A stretch of 64,000 bases of DNA from Alkalihalobacillus sp. BA299 (GCF_017745675.1 NZ_JAFLJM010000007.1:124001-188000), one strand, 5' to 3'. Counted from the stretch's first letter, positions 38,379-47,293 are shown. Made by a program: numbers and translations. Notes: generated from the sequence alone by a model not told the origin.

Positions 38379-39206
38379 GTGAGATTTGGATTTATTGCTG
38401 ACCTACACATCGATATTAATAAAAAAAGGAAACGAGGTGATGTGCTAGACGTCTTATTAGCGCAAACATCTGAACAAAAGCTTGATGTACTTTGTATAGG
38501 TGGGGATGTTTCTAATGACTACAAGGAAACATTAGCTACAGTAGAAAGAATTGAGCAAGAATTAAAAATGCCCTGTTATTTTGTAGCGGGAAACCATGAT
38601 TTATGGAACATCCATTATCCTTCAATGAAAACCTGGGATATTTATAATGATTTAAAGAGTCATCCGAGGAATTTAGCAAACGGTCCACAACAATTAACCG
38701 AAAACTGGGTTTTACTTGGTGATATCGGTTGGTATGATTTTAGTTTTGGAAACTATAAAAAGTATACTGTAAATGATTTTATTCGTATGAAAATGAAAGG
38801 AAGTACATGGCAAGATAAAGAATATACAGATTGGGCAGATCATGCTGTAGAAATACATAATTTATTTTTAAGCTCCTTTAAAGAACAGCTAGTGAAAAAT
38901 GAAAATAAAAAAATTATATTTTGCACCCACGTTGTTTCTCATCATCTATTCACTGTACCAACCCCTCATCGTATTTGGGATTATTTTAATGCCTTTCTTG
39001 GTAGTGGGGAATATGAAAGACTAGCAAGTACTACCAATAATGTTCGATATGCCTTATGTGGCCATGTGCATTTTCGGAAAAAAGTTCAAAATAATAATAC
39101 ACAGTTTATTTGCAGTAGTTTAGGATATGCAAACCAATGGAGATCTAATGAAACCAAAAAAGAAATGCAACATGCATTGACTGTACTCCATTTAGACGAA
39201 AGGTAA
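38379..39206 (+). CDS. Metallophosphoesterase
   Basis: A 275-residue calcineurin-like phosphoesterase. Metal-binding motifs come in order: IADLHID (residues 6-12), GGDVSND, GNHDLW near residue 72, CTHVVSHH (about 187) and CGHVHF (about 230). It starts at a GTG after AGAAGGTG. It resembles YkuE/YunD-free stand-alone enzymes, and the substrate is not known. Confidence 0.88.
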   Translation: MRFGFIADLHIDINKKRKRGDVLDVLLAQTSEQKLDVLCIGGDVSNDYKETLATVERIEQELKMPCYFVAGNHDLWNIHYPSMKTWDIYNDLKSHPRNLANGPQQLTENWVLLGDIGWYDFSFGNYKKYTVNDFIRMKMKGSTWQDKEYTDWADHAVEIHNLFLSSFKEQLVKNENKKIIFCTHVVSHHLFTVPTPHRIWDYFNAFLGSGEYERLASTTNNVRYALCGHVHFRKKVQNNNTQFICSSLGYANQWRSNETKKEMQHALTVLHLDER

Positions 39207-39234
39207 GTCTGTTGTGTAACTGTACATGTCCATA

Positions 39235-39271
39235 GGTACCTAAAAAGTAACCACCTTACCAAAAAGTACTT
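39235..39271. promoter_or_regulatory. Paired operator-like sites ahead of the hydrolase gene
   Basis: GGTACCTAAAAAGTAACC (39235-39252) and ACCTTACCAAAAAGTACTT (39254-39272) repeat the pattern T-ACC-AAAAAGTA. They resemble DUF24/HxlR-family operators, but no such regulator is encoded here. Confidence 0.35.
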
Positions 39272-39334
39272 GTTAAAGTAAGTTTCCTGATAGATAATCG
39301 ACTTAAGAATAGTTGGTGTAAAGGAAGTGATTTT

Positions 39335-40213
39335 ATGAAGTTACGTGTTTCTGCAGTGCAGTATCACTTACAAACGATTCGATCGTTTGAAGAATTTGCA
39401 AAACAAAGTGAGCACTATTTAAAAACAGCAGCAGAATTTGGAGCGGAATTTGTATTGTTTCCTGAGTTTTTCACAACACAATTACTTTCAATTGGGAGTG
39501 ATCAAGGAACGACATTAACGATAAATGAGTTGCCCGGATTTACCGAACAATATCAAACGCTTTTTTCATCTTTTGCCCAAAAAATGAATGTCCATATTAT
39601 CGGTGGAACACATGTGATTCGAAAAGACGACCGATTATATAATGTTGCTCACCTTTTTTATCCAGATGGTAGAATTGAACAACAAGCAAAACTTCATATA
39701 ACCCCGACAGAAGTACATGAATGGAATATGTCTCAAGGAGATGAAGTAAAAGTTTTTGATACCGATAAAGGGAAAATAGCGATCTTAACGTGTTATGATA
39801 TCGAATTTCCTGAAGTTGTGAGAATGGTTAAAGCTCAAGGGGCAGATGTCATTTTTTGTCCATCTTGTACCGATGATCGCCACGGCTTTCATCGGGTTCG
39901 TTATACGAGCCATGCACGAGCAATTGAAAATCAAGTGTACGTTGTCGTAACGGGTACTGTTGGGTCACTTCCAACGGTTGACTTTATGCGAGCGAATTTT
40001 GGACAAGCAGCCATCATTACACCGAATGATATTCCGTTTCCGCCACAGGGTATCATGGTTGAAGGTGAACTAAATAATGACATGATTGTGACGGCAGATT
40101 TAGACCTTAATCTTTTATATGAAGTTAGAGAAAAAGGTTCAGTTACTACATGGAGAGACCGACGTACAGATCTTTATCCAGACTGGGAAAAAATGAATAC
40201 GAAAGGATTTTAA
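39335..40213 (+). CDS. Carbon-nitrogen hydrolase (nitrilase superfamily)
   Basis: A 292-residue amidase/nitrilase-fold enzyme with the complete catalytic set: Glu in FVLFPEFFTT (about residue 46), Lys in EQQAKLHITPTE (about 123) and Cys in AILTCYDIEFPE (about 158). The GNAT gene follows after three bases; in other bacteria these two domains occur fused. The pair probably acts on one amide-containing metabolite. Confidence 0.9.
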   Translation: MKLRVSAVQYHLQTIRSFEEFAKQSEHYLKTAAEFGAEFVLFPEFFTTQLLSIGSDQGTTLTINELPGFTEQYQTLFSSFAQKMNVHIIGGTHVIRKDDRLYNVAHLFYPDGRIEQQAKLHITPTEVHEWNMSQGDEVKVFDTDKGKIAILTCYDIEFPEVVRMVKAQGADVIFCPSCTDDRHGFHRVRYTSHARAIENQVYVVVTGTVGSLPTVDFMRANFGQAAIITPNDIPFPPQGIMVEGELNNDMIVTADLDLNLLYEVREKGSVTTWRDRRTDLYPDWEKMNTKGF

Positions 40214-40216
40214 TAG

Positions 40217-40882
40217 ATGTTATATCGAAGTGAATTCTATGTGTTTGACCAAGAGCAAACGGTCCCGGCTGTCATTCGAAATTACACAAAAAACGACTTT
40301 GATGAACTCATTCAAATCCAAAAAGAATGTTTCCCTCCTCCTTTTCCTTCTGAGCTATGGTGGGATAAAGAACAGTTAAGAAACCACGTAGATCTTTTCC
40401 AAGCCGGTGCTTTATGTATTGAAGTGGATGGTGAATTAGCCGGCTCATTAACGGGTCTGTGTGTTGACTTTGATCCAAACCATGCTGATCATACGTGGGA
40501 GGAAATTACTGATAACGGTTATATTAGAAATCATAACCGAGACGGCAATACTCTTTATATAGTCGATATTAGTGTCCGCCCGAAATATCGTAAATTAGGA
40601 CTTGGCAAATTAATAATGCAATCGATGTATCACGTTGTCATTCAACAAGGGTTAGATCGATTACTAGGTGGGGGTCGAATGCCTGGATATCATAAAGTTT
40701 CAGATCAGTTGACCCCAGAGGAGTATATTCATCAAGTTACAAAGGGACAGATTAAGGACCCAGTCATTTCTTTTTTATTGCGGTGTGGTAGGATGCCAAT
40801 TCATATTGTAAAAGATTACTTGGATGATGAGGAATCTTGTAATTACGGTGTATTAATGGAATGGAAAAACCCTTTTAAATAA
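40217..40882 (+). CDS. GNAT acetyltransferase partner of the nitrilase
   Basis: A 221-residue GNAT-fold protein: IRNYTKNDFDELIQIQKECF at the start of the domain, LYIVDISVRPKYRKLGLGKL (the acetyl-CoA binding R/Q-x-x-G-x-G/A-like region, here RKLGLGK) near residue 125 and GGGRMPGYHKVSD. The LLGGGRMPGY stretch is typical of the GNAT half of nitrilase-GNAT fusion proteins. Transcribed with the hydrolase. Confidence 0.87.
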   Translation: MLYRSEFYVFDQEQTVPAVIRNYTKNDFDELIQIQKECFPPPFPSELWWDKEQLRNHVDLFQAGALCIEVDGELAGSLTGLCVDFDPNHADHTWEEITDNGYIRNHNRDGNTLYIVDISVRPKYRKLGLGKLIMQSMYHVVIQQGLDRLLGGGRMPGYHKVSDQLTPEEYIHQVTKGQIKDPVISFLLRCGRMPIHIVKDYLDDEESCNYGVLMEWKNPFK

Positions 40883-40915
40883 TTCTTATCTAAAAATCAA
40901 TACTACATTGAATAG

Positions 40916-40952
40916 GTCAGGCTGAGCAAAATGTCAGCCTGACTTTTGGTTT
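40916..40952 (+). terminator. Terminator of the nitrilase-GNAT operon
   Basis: GTCAGGCTGA pairs with TCAGCCTGAC, followed by TTTTGGTTTTTTG. Confidence 0.92.
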
Positions 40953-41074
40953 TTTGATGGGTGATAGTTAGAAAATAGGGGATGTTTGACTACTACTCAT
41001 AAGATAGAATTAACTTTAGGTTTAAATATAGTTATAATATTTAATTTCTGAATATTCTTTGTTTTATTTCCAGG

Positions 41075-41088
41075 TCAAAGCGCTTACA
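41075..41088 (+). promoter_or_regulatory. CcpA cre-like site ahead of ligase module 2
   Basis: TCAAAGCGCTTACA differs from the cre consensus at the second position only. It lies 55 bases before the ligase gene. No sigma-54 promoter is seen here, so this module may be under catabolite control. Confidence 0.6.
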
Positions 41089-41142
41089 ATATAGTTATAC
41101 AATATTCTTTAAAATATTTATAGTTGAAAGGGGAATTTAGTG

Positions 41143-42660
41143 ATGTTTATTAGAGATCATTTGGAGAAAATGGTAGAAACTCAACCGAATGCGATGATTT
41201 CATCGTATTTAGGTAGGGAAACCACCTATCAACAATTTTATAAACAAGCAAAGAGACTTGCGGGTTATTTTCAAGAAAAAGGATACGGAAAAGATGATAT
41301 TATTGCGCTCGTCTTACCTAATTCAGATTACTTTCTAGTAAGTTATTACGCTTGTCAAATAGGTGGATTTCCTGTTTTACCTATTAATACAAAACTTGCA
41401 CCAAGGGAAATTGATTATATTCTCAATCATTCAGAGGCTAAGGCAATCATTTATGATCAACGATTTGAGGAAACAATTAACACAATCATGCCGAAATTAA
41501 CTGCAATTGAGGATACCCTTACAACAGGATACGACAACTCTAATAATCGAGTAGAGGATATTATTTCGGGACAAGATCGAACAGTAGAAAAAGTAGAAGC
41601 AGAAGACGATGATACTGCTGTTATTTTTTATACATCAGGAACGACAGGACGACCTAAAGGTGTCATGTTAACTAATAAAAACGTTGTCTCTATCGGACAA
41701 ATCTGGAAGGAATCTATGGAAATTACTAACAATGACCGGATGCATATTGTGGCACCATTATTTCATTGTGCAGCAAGTCATGTGTTTACTGTTCCGACAA
41801 TTTACGCTGGAGGAGCTCTTATCATTGAAGAAGGATTTTCACCAGAACAAACAATTAAAACGATGGAAAAAGAAAAAGTCACAATATTCTTTGGGGTTCC
41901 AGCAATGTATAGCATCCTTCTTACGACACCGAGCTTACAAAAGGCAGCTTTACCAAAGCTTCGATTACTTACATATGGTGCAGCACCAATGCCATACGAG
42001 TTAGTTAAACGTGTGAAAGAAATTTTTCCTAAAGTAAAAGTACAAAACTTGTATGGACAAACAGAAAATTCACCAGGTGCGACTACATTAAAAGATCATC
42101 ATGCTTTAACCAAAGTGGGATCTGTTGGTGAAGCCTTACCACAATGTGAGGTTCGGGTAGTAGATGGAAATGGAGAAGATGCAGCTGTTGGAGATGTAGG
42201 GGAAATCATAGTAAAAGGACCACATGTCATGAAAGGTTACCTAAAAAATGAGGAAGCAACAAGAGCGACGATTAAAGAGGGGTGGCTTTATAGTGGAGAT
42301 CTCGGGCGCTTTGACGAAGATGGCCTCCTTTATATCGTTGATAGAAAAAAAGATATGATCATCCGTGGTGGTGAAAATATTTACCCAGTTGAAATTGAAG
42401 AAGTTCTTTACGAAATCCCTGAAGTGTTAGAGGCAGCAATTATCGGTGTACCTCATGAAGTATTAGGAGAAGTACCGAAAGCCTATGTAGCAAAGAAAAA
42501 GGATATGCAAATCGATGAAAGTGCAATCCTAGCATATTGTCAAAGTCGGTTGGCTAAATATAAAGTACCTCAAGAGGTTGAGATTGTAGAAGCTCTTCCT
42601 AGAAACGCTAGTGGTAAAGTGTTAAAAACAGAATTAAGAAGTTTAGTAGAAAAAAAGTAA
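41143..42660 (+). CDS. AMP-forming acyl-CoA ligase, module 2
   Basis: A 505-residue acyl-CoA synthetase with P-loop FYTSGTTGRPKGVMLTN (near residue 164), NLYGQTENSPGATT, DRKKDMIIRGGENIYPVEIE and the C-terminal lysine in NASGKVLKTELR. Of two starts I prefer the ATG at 41143, eight bases after AAAGGGGAA, over the GTG at 41140. It forms a ligase-thiolase pair like that at 32590-35573. Confidence 0.92.
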   Translation: MFIRDHLEKMVETQPNAMISSYLGRETTYQQFYKQAKRLAGYFQEKGYGKDDIIALVLPNSDYFLVSYYACQIGGFPVLPINTKLAPREIDYILNHSEAKAIIYDQRFEETINTIMPKLTAIEDTLTTGYDNSNNRVEDIISGQDRTVEKVEAEDDDTAVIFYTSGTTGRPKGVMLTNKNVVSIGQIWKESMEITNNDRMHIVAPLFHCAASHVFTVPTIYAGGALIIEEGFSPEQTIKTMEKEKVTIFFGVPAMYSILLTTPSLQKAALPKLRLLTYGAAPMPYELVKRVKEIFPKVKVQNLYGQTENSPGATTLKDHHALTKVGSVGEALPQCEVRVVDGNGEDAAVGDVGEIIVKGPHVMKGYLKNEEATRATIKEGWLYSGDLGRFDEDGLLYIVDRKKDMIIRGGENIYPVEIEEVLYEIPEVLEAAIIGVPHEVLGEVPKAYVAKKKDMQIDESAILAYCQSRLAKYKVPQEVEIVEALPRNASGKVLKTELRSLVEKK

Positions 42661-42754
42661 TTGTTTTTTAACCAGTAACTTTCCATCAATCAAGTAGATA
42701 ATTTGTATATTAAATCGAATATAAGGAAACAAAAAATAGAATGGGGGATTTGTA

Positions 42755-43942
42755 ATGAGCAATGTTTATATTTTAGGTGGAGCAAGGACAGCATTTACAG
42801 CCTTTGGTGGATCTTTTCAAGGCGTTAATGCTACTGAACTAGGTACAGTAACTGCGATCGAGGCATTAAAAAGGGCGCAAGTTGAAGGAACGGATATTGA
42901 TCAAGTCGTATATGGGAACGTCATTCATAGTTCAACGAATGCTGCATACTTAGCACGCCACATCGCTTTAAAAGCAGGTGTTTCGATCGATACACCTGCA
43001 TTAACGGTCAACCGCCTTTGTGGGTCAGGCATGCAATCGATTGTATCTGCAGCACAAAGTATTCGTTTAGGCGAATCTAATTTGGCCTTAGTCGGTGGGG
43101 CTGAAAATATGACGATGTCACCTCATGCGAATTTCTCGAGTCGCTTTTCAGGGGTGAAATATGGTAATTTTCAATTTGAAGATATGCTATTGAGCACATT
43201 AACAGATCAATATACAGGGAGTGGGATGGGAGTAACAGCTGAAAATCTAGCAGAAAAATACGAGATTTCACGAGAAGAGCAGGATGAATTTGCACTACTT
43301 AGTCAACAAAGAGCAACTGAAGCGATCAATTCGGGTATTTTTGCTGAAGAAATTACAGCGGTAGAAATTCAGTCCCGAGGTGGCAACAAAGTAGTAGATA
43401 AAGACGAACATGTTAAACAAGATATTACGATTGAAAAATTGTCAGTCTTAAAGCCATCATTTAAAAAAGCTGGAACAGTTACTGCAGGTAATGCAAGTGG
43501 AATTAATGATGGGGCAGCTTCCATAGTGGTTTCAAGTGAGGCTGAAGTAAAAAGACGTAATCAAACTCCATTGGCCAAAATTGTATCCTGGGGGATCACG
43601 GGGGTTGATCCTAACATTATGGGGATAGGACCAGTTCCAGCTATACAACAAGCTTTACAACGTGCAGGGTTAACCCTTGATCAAATCGATCGTATTGAAG
43701 TAAATGAAGCGTTTGCCGCCCAATATTTAGCTGTTGAAAAGGAATTGAGCTTAGACAGAGCCAAAACGAATGTACACGGAGGAGCTATTGCACTAGGACA
43801 TCCAGTTGGAGCAAGTGGTTCGCGGATTGTATTATCACTAGCAAACGAATTAAAACGAAATGGTCTTCGATATGGTGTAGCTAGTCTTTGTATCGGTGGT
43901 GGACAAGGAATTGCCTTAGTAATAGAAAATGAAAATGTGTAA
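42755..43942 (+). CDS. Thiolase (acetyl-CoA acetyltransferase), module 2
   Basis: A 395-residue thiolase with VNRLCGSGMQ (acylated Cys), GGAIALGHPVG (His) and SLCIGGGQG (second Cys). Side-by-side reading with the first thiolase shows roughly two thirds identical residues without gaps of note, so one arose from the other by duplication. GGGGGA precedes the ATG. Confidence 0.93.
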   Translation: MSNVYILGGARTAFTAFGGSFQGVNATELGTVTAIEALKRAQVEGTDIDQVVYGNVIHSSTNAAYLARHIALKAGVSIDTPALTVNRLCGSGMQSIVSAAQSIRLGESNLALVGGAENMTMSPHANFSSRFSGVKYGNFQFEDMLLSTLTDQYTGSGMGVTAENLAEKYEISREEQDEFALLSQQRATEAINSGIFAEEITAVEIQSRGGNKVVDKDEHVKQDITIEKLSVLKPSFKKAGTVTAGNASGINDGAASIVVSSEAEVKRRNQTPLAKIVSWGITGVDPNIMGIGPVPAIQQALQRAGLTLDQIDRIEVNEAFAAQYLAVEKELSLDRAKTNVHGGAIALGHPVGASGSRIVLSLANELKRNGLRYGVASLCIGGGQGIALVIENENV

Positions 43943-43975
43943 AGTGAAATTTCAATAGCGCCTGTCAAACGGGGT

Positions 43976-44013
43976 AAAAATAAGACGTCTATTATTTAGG
44001 CGTCTTATTCAAT
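43976..44013 (+). terminator. Terminator of ligase-thiolase module 2
   Basis: AATAAGACG pairs with CGTCTTATT around about 13 bases; TCAATTTTTTT follows. Confidence 0.85.
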
Positions 44014-44097
44014 TTTTTTAAGATATGTATAAAATGGATCCATTTATCACAATTTAATGGTTAGTGAAGTTTATTAATGAAAAAGGACGTGGATAAT

Positions 44098-44349
44098 ATG
44101 GAGAAAACATTGGGTTACTTAAGAGAGGCTTTATCAAATTACATAGAAGAGCACTCTATTTGCCAAGAGATTTACGAAAAGCTAGAGCAAAAAAATTATT
44201 CAAGTGAAGAAGAATTTGTAAAGGATTTAGGTGAAGGGGAAATAAAAATTTTAGATTTAATTCTTAAACAGGAAATTAAGCATGCTCAACAAGAACAAGA
44301 TGAAAAAAGAACTCAGGAATTAAATGAAGTTTCTGAGCTGTTGTTTTAG
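44098..44349 (+). CDS. Small sporulation protein, CsgA-like
   Basis: An 83-residue, acidic, all-helical protein: EKTLGYLREALSNYIEEH at the start, YSSEEEFVKDLGEGEIKIL, then KHAQQEQDEKRTQELNEV ending in LLF. This pattern matches my recollection of the B. subtilis sigma-G-dependent protein CsgA, but I cannot confirm it by search. The ATG at 44098 has AAAGGA 12 bases ahead; the frame is open up to an ATG at 44077. Confidence 0.65.
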   Translation: MEKTLGYLREALSNYIEEHSICQEIYEKLEQKNYSSEEEFVKDLGEGEIKILDLILKQEIKHAQQEQDEKRTQELNEVSELLF

Positions 44350-44372
44350 GAAGCTATAAAATAAAAGGAAGG

Positions 44373-44458
44373 CGGATTTGGTGGGACTCGAACCCACAAA
44401 ATGCTCAGCTACTCACCTCGGAATGACTGGCTGCTCTATCCACTTGAGCTACAAATCC
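44373..44458 (-). ncRNA. tRNA-like RNA without a canonical anticodon arm
   Basis: Read on the minus strand, this 86-base RNA has a perfect 7-bp acceptor stem (GGATTTG with CAAATCC), a D arm (GCTC with GAGC around AAGTGGATA) and a perfect T arm (GTGGG-TTCGAGT-CCCAC). Between the D and T arms are 34 bases, where a class I tRNA has about 22. They do not form a 5-bp/7-base anticodon arm; they fold best as a long interrupted hairpin (CAGC with GCTG, then TCATT-CCGA-GGTGA). The 3' end reads G-CCT, so CCA is not encoded. The nearest known case is the B. cereus tRNA-like RNA called tRNAOther. Confidence 0.75.
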
Positions 44459-44545
44459 ATTTAACCTTCACGTTTATCATGCTCTTTGTTTTTATTTCTA
44501 TACACGTAAATATATAGAAGTATATCTTATCTAGATATGAAATTT

Positions 44546-44574
44546 AAAAAGGCTCGCTATATTAGCAAGCCTTC
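44546..44574 (-). terminator. Terminator upstream of the tRNA-like gene
   Basis: On the minus strand AAGGCTTGCT pairs with AGCGAGCCTT around a five-base loop, followed by TTTTT. It would end a transcript coming from the 44575-44860 region. Confidence 0.8.
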
Positions 44575-44812
44575 TTTGTATTCTCTTATTTATACTTAAA
44601 ATTTGCCGCGATCATATCTCTGTGTTTTCTTTGAGTCCCTAAATAATGAAAGCCCTACCTCTCTTTCATCATTACGGCTCCGAGGCCGTGCCATTTAAAT
44701 AAGGCGTACGAAGTTTCCTCAAGATGCCAGATTGATTTTTTCTATATTAATTTCATATATAAAAGTCATAGTTAAAGAATAAAATCATTAACTTTAAGTT
44801 TTCATAAGTATT
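44575..44812 (-). ncRNA. Candidate structured non-coding RNA
   Basis: No protein is encoded, but the minus strand has promoter-like elements (TTGACA at 44863-44858; TAGAAT at 44824-44819), several stems (ACGGC with GCCGT; AATGATGAAAG with CTTTCATTATT) and a terminator at the end. It does not match a riboswitch or housekeeping RNA I can name. The rest of the 44350-44935 gap is the tRNA-like gene and AT-rich sequence. Confidence 0.45.
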
Positions 44813-44935
44813 TTATTTATTCTACTATAAAAGTTAACTAAAAGCAAATTTATGTTTTGTCAACCCATTTGAAATAGGACAAAATAAATAAAAGGCAGGT
44901 ATAATAAGGGAAAATAGGGAAGGATAGTGATTTGA

Positions 44936-46033
44936 ATGAATAACCGACTAGAGAATTTAACAAATTGGGTTAAGGAAAATAATTATACATATGCTTTCAT
45001 CCAATCGAAGTACAATGTTTACTATTTATCTAACTTTAATAGTGAACCGCACGAGAGGTTATTAGGTTTAGCGATTTTTCCTGATAAGGAGCCATTCTTA
45101 ATTTGCCCACAAATGGAGGAGTTGGCTGCAAGGGCTTCAGGGTGGAAGGGAGAAATTGTTAGTTATCAAGATTCCGATGATGTTTGGGGATTATTTCAAA
45201 AGGCGGTACAAGCAAGAGTTTCAGATGTACATTTGATAGCCATTGAGAAAGGAGTCCTTACTTATGAGAGAAGTGAGCAGCTACTCTCTTTGTTTCCAAT
45301 GGCGCAATTTGTACCGGCAGATGAAAAAATCAAAGCACTTAGAATGATAAAAGATAAAAATGAAGTATCAATATTACGTGAAGCAGCAAAACTGGCTGAC
45401 TTTGGTGTGGAAGTCGGTATTCATGAAATAAATAAAGGTAAGACAGAAATGGAAATCATAGCAACAATTGAATATGAATTGAAGAAAAAAGGGATACGTC
45501 AAATGTCTTTTTCAACAATGGTTTTGTCAGGGACTAAATCAGCAGAACCTCATGGTCATCCAGGGTTAAAAGAAATTGTAGCAGGAGATTTTGTATTATT
45601 TGATTTAGGGGTTATATTGGAAGGATATTGCTCTGATATTACAAGAACCGTTGCTTATAAAACTGTTTCGGAAGAACAGAAGCACATATACGAAACGGTG
45701 CGTCAAGCACAAGAGTTATCTTTATCCATTAGTAAACCAGGTACAGTAATTGGAGAAATCGATAAAATTGCTCGCAACTATATAACAGATGAAGGTTATG
45801 GCCCATATTTTACACATCGAATTGGCCATGGCTTAGGTATTGAAGTTCATGAGTTTCCTTCCATGAATGAAAATAATAATAATCTTTTGCATACCGGAAT
45901 GGTTTATACAGTAGAGCCCGGAATATATGTTCCTCATATTGGTGGTGTTCGTATAGAAGATGATGTGCTTATTACTGAAGAAGGCTCGAAGTGTTTAACA
46001 TCTTTTCCGAAAGAACTTCAAATTATTAAATAA
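44936..46033 (+). CDS. Xaa-Pro dipeptidase/aminopeptidase (M24B)
   Basis: A 365-residue peptidase of the pita-bread fold. The N-terminal creatinase-like domain (1-130) is followed by the catalytic domain with the metal ligands in order: FDLGVILEGYCSDITRT (two Asp near residues 222 and 233), HRIGHGLGIEVHEFP (His near 297), TVEPGIYV and VRIEDDVLIT (two Glu). It removes residues ahead of proline. It resembles B. subtilis YqhT/YkvY. Transcribed alone. Confidence 0.92.
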   Translation: MNNRLENLTNWVKENNYTYAFIQSKYNVYYLSNFNSEPHERLLGLAIFPDKEPFLICPQMEELAARASGWKGEIVSYQDSDDVWGLFQKAVQARVSDVHLIAIEKGVLTYERSEQLLSLFPMAQFVPADEKIKALRMIKDKNEVSILREAAKLADFGVEVGIHEINKGKTEMEIIATIEYELKKKGIRQMSFSTMVLSGTKSAEPHGHPGLKEIVAGDFVLFDLGVILEGYCSDITRTVAYKTVSEEQKHIYETVRQAQELSLSISKPGTVIGEIDKIARNYITDEGYGPYFTHRIGHGLGIEVHEFPSMNENNNNLLHTGMVYTVEPGIYVPHIGGVRIEDDVLITEEGSKCLTSFPKELQIIK

Positions 46034-46155
46034 ATAGCCGTGATCCTCGTTATAAGTCAAAACAAAGTTGCTATAACTTATAATAACACAAGATATATAA
46101 TTATATATCCTTTAAAAGGATATTAGAAATATTTAAAAAGTAGGAAGTTGTAAGG

Positions 46156-46193
46156 CATCAAGCTGACCCCCATTTTTGTCAGCTTGATGTTAC
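46156..46193. terminator. Terminator between convergent genes
   Basis: GCATCAAGCTGAC pairs with GTCAGCTTGATGT around a C/T-rich loop. It can serve the peptidase gene and the small minus-strand gene. Confidence 0.75.
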
Positions 46194-46201
46194 AACTAAT
46201 G

Positions 46202-46375
46202 TTATCCCGTAATGCTTTTCTCAATCGCACTGTCCCAATCAGGATAGTAGTGTAGAGCACTGCGCATTAATTGTGGATACGCTTTTTTTACCGATTTTTT
46301 ACTTAAGTTTTCACCGTTTACACTAAGCTGCTTAATTTCAAGAATCACTTCTTCTGGACTCATATTTACTTCCAT
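46202..46375 (-). CDS. Uncharacterised 57-residue helical protein
   Basis: Not recognised. MEVNMSPEEVILEIKQL is followed by a basic patch (LSKKSVKKAYPQLMRSA) and HYYPDWDSAIEKSITG. The gene has GGGAGG ahead of the ATG and a terminator behind. The YPQLMRSALHYYPDW pattern, with a helix ending in WDSA, looks like a small DNA-linked helical domain, but that is a guess. The 46376-46709 gap upstream is AT-rich with nothing further than the cspA promoter and leader. Confidence 0.65.
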   Translation of the reverse strand: MEVNMSPEEVILEIKQLSVNGENLSKKSVKKAYPQLMRSALHYYPDWDSAIEKSITG

Positions 46376-46573
46376 AACTAGCCTCCCTCTTAAGAATAGT
46401 TTATAGAATTCCCAAAATTATGAGATGTATACATAATATTCTTATTATTAATTGTTATATTAATTAACATTCTTTAGAAATAACCCCTTATTTAGATCAC
46501 TTTAAAACATAAGCTACCCTAAAATTTTACCATCTCACTATTTTAATGTTTCTTTTTGATACAATACCTGCTA

Positions 46574-46579
46574 TAATAT
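46574..46579 (+). promoter_or_regulatory. -10 element of the cold-shock gene with long leader
   Basis: TATAAT lies about 130 bases ahead of the start codon, leaving a long untranslated leader as is usual in cold-shock genes. The -35 is not clear. Confidence 0.45.
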
Positions 46580-46709
46580 AATTACTTATTGTTGTTCGGA
46601 TAAGATTGAAGGAAGAAAAATCTTTACAAAGTATTTTCGCCTTGAATGATTTTGAAGAGCAAAAATAGTAATACAATGTGGCACATAGCCATACAGGAGG
46701 AACAAGATT

Positions 46710-46907
46710 ATGGTACAAGGTACAGTTAAATGGTTTAACGCAGAAAAAGGTTTCGGTTTTATTGAAGTAGAAGGACAAGACGATGTATTCGTTCACTTCT
46801 CTGCAATTCAAGGCGAAGGTTTCAAAACTTTAGAAGAAGGTCAAACAGTATCTTTTGAAATCGAGCAAGGTCAACGTGGCCCTCAAGCTGCTAACGTTCA
46901 AAAGTAA
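46710..46907 (+). CDS. Cold-shock protein, CspA family
   Basis: A 65-residue nucleic acid chaperone with both RNA-binding motifs, KGFGFIEVE and VFVHFSAI, and the family start [16 protein letters not shown]. It has the usual length and acidic character. CAGGAGG lies ahead of the ATG, and an intrinsic terminator (GGCCCTG with CAGGGTC, 46922-46948) follows at once. Confidence 0.95.
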   Translation: MVQGTVKWFNAEKGFGFIEVEGQDDVFVHFSAIQGEGFKTLEEGQTVSFEIEQGQRGPQAANVQK

Positions 46908-46919
46908 TTGTTTTACAAA

Positions 46920-46948
46920 GAAGGCCCTGGATTCAGGGTCTTTTTTAT
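46920..46948 (+). terminator. Terminator of the cold-shock gene
   Basis: AGGCCCTG-GAT-TCAGGGTCT followed by TTTTTATTTT. Confidence 0.85.
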
Positions 46949-47126
46949 TTTGGAGAAAAAGTCTAAAAGTCTGTATTAGAAGAGAGGTTTTAACGCTTCA
47001 TCATTTTAAAAACAGATTATTAAAATCAATATATTGGTCACCTAATTCACTTATGTGGAGTCGAGAAATAAGGGTATGAAAGTAAAAAAAATAGCTAATG
47101 CTAATGATGGAGAGGAGGTGTAGACG

Positions 47127-47282
47127 ATGGCAGTAGATGTATTGTGTGAAGTAGATAATTGTAAATATTGGGCGAATGGAAACAAATGTGCGGCTGATCG
47201 AATTTACGTAGTCAGCCACACTGGTAAAAAAGCTGAAAATCAGGAAGAGACCGACTGCAAAACGTTTGATCCTGAAATTTAA
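47127..47282 (+). CDS. DUF1540 protein
   Basis: A 51-residue protein with four cysteines in the DUF1540 spacing: VLCEVDNCKYWANGNKCAAD and, later, TDCKTFDP. The cysteines suggest bound metal. GAGGAGG precedes the ATG. Function unknown; DUF1540 genes are common in spore formers. Confidence 0.88.
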   Translation: MAVDVLCEVDNCKYWANGNKCAADRIYVVSHTGKKAENQEETDCKTFDPEI

Positions 47283-47293
47283 TGGTTGTATCT

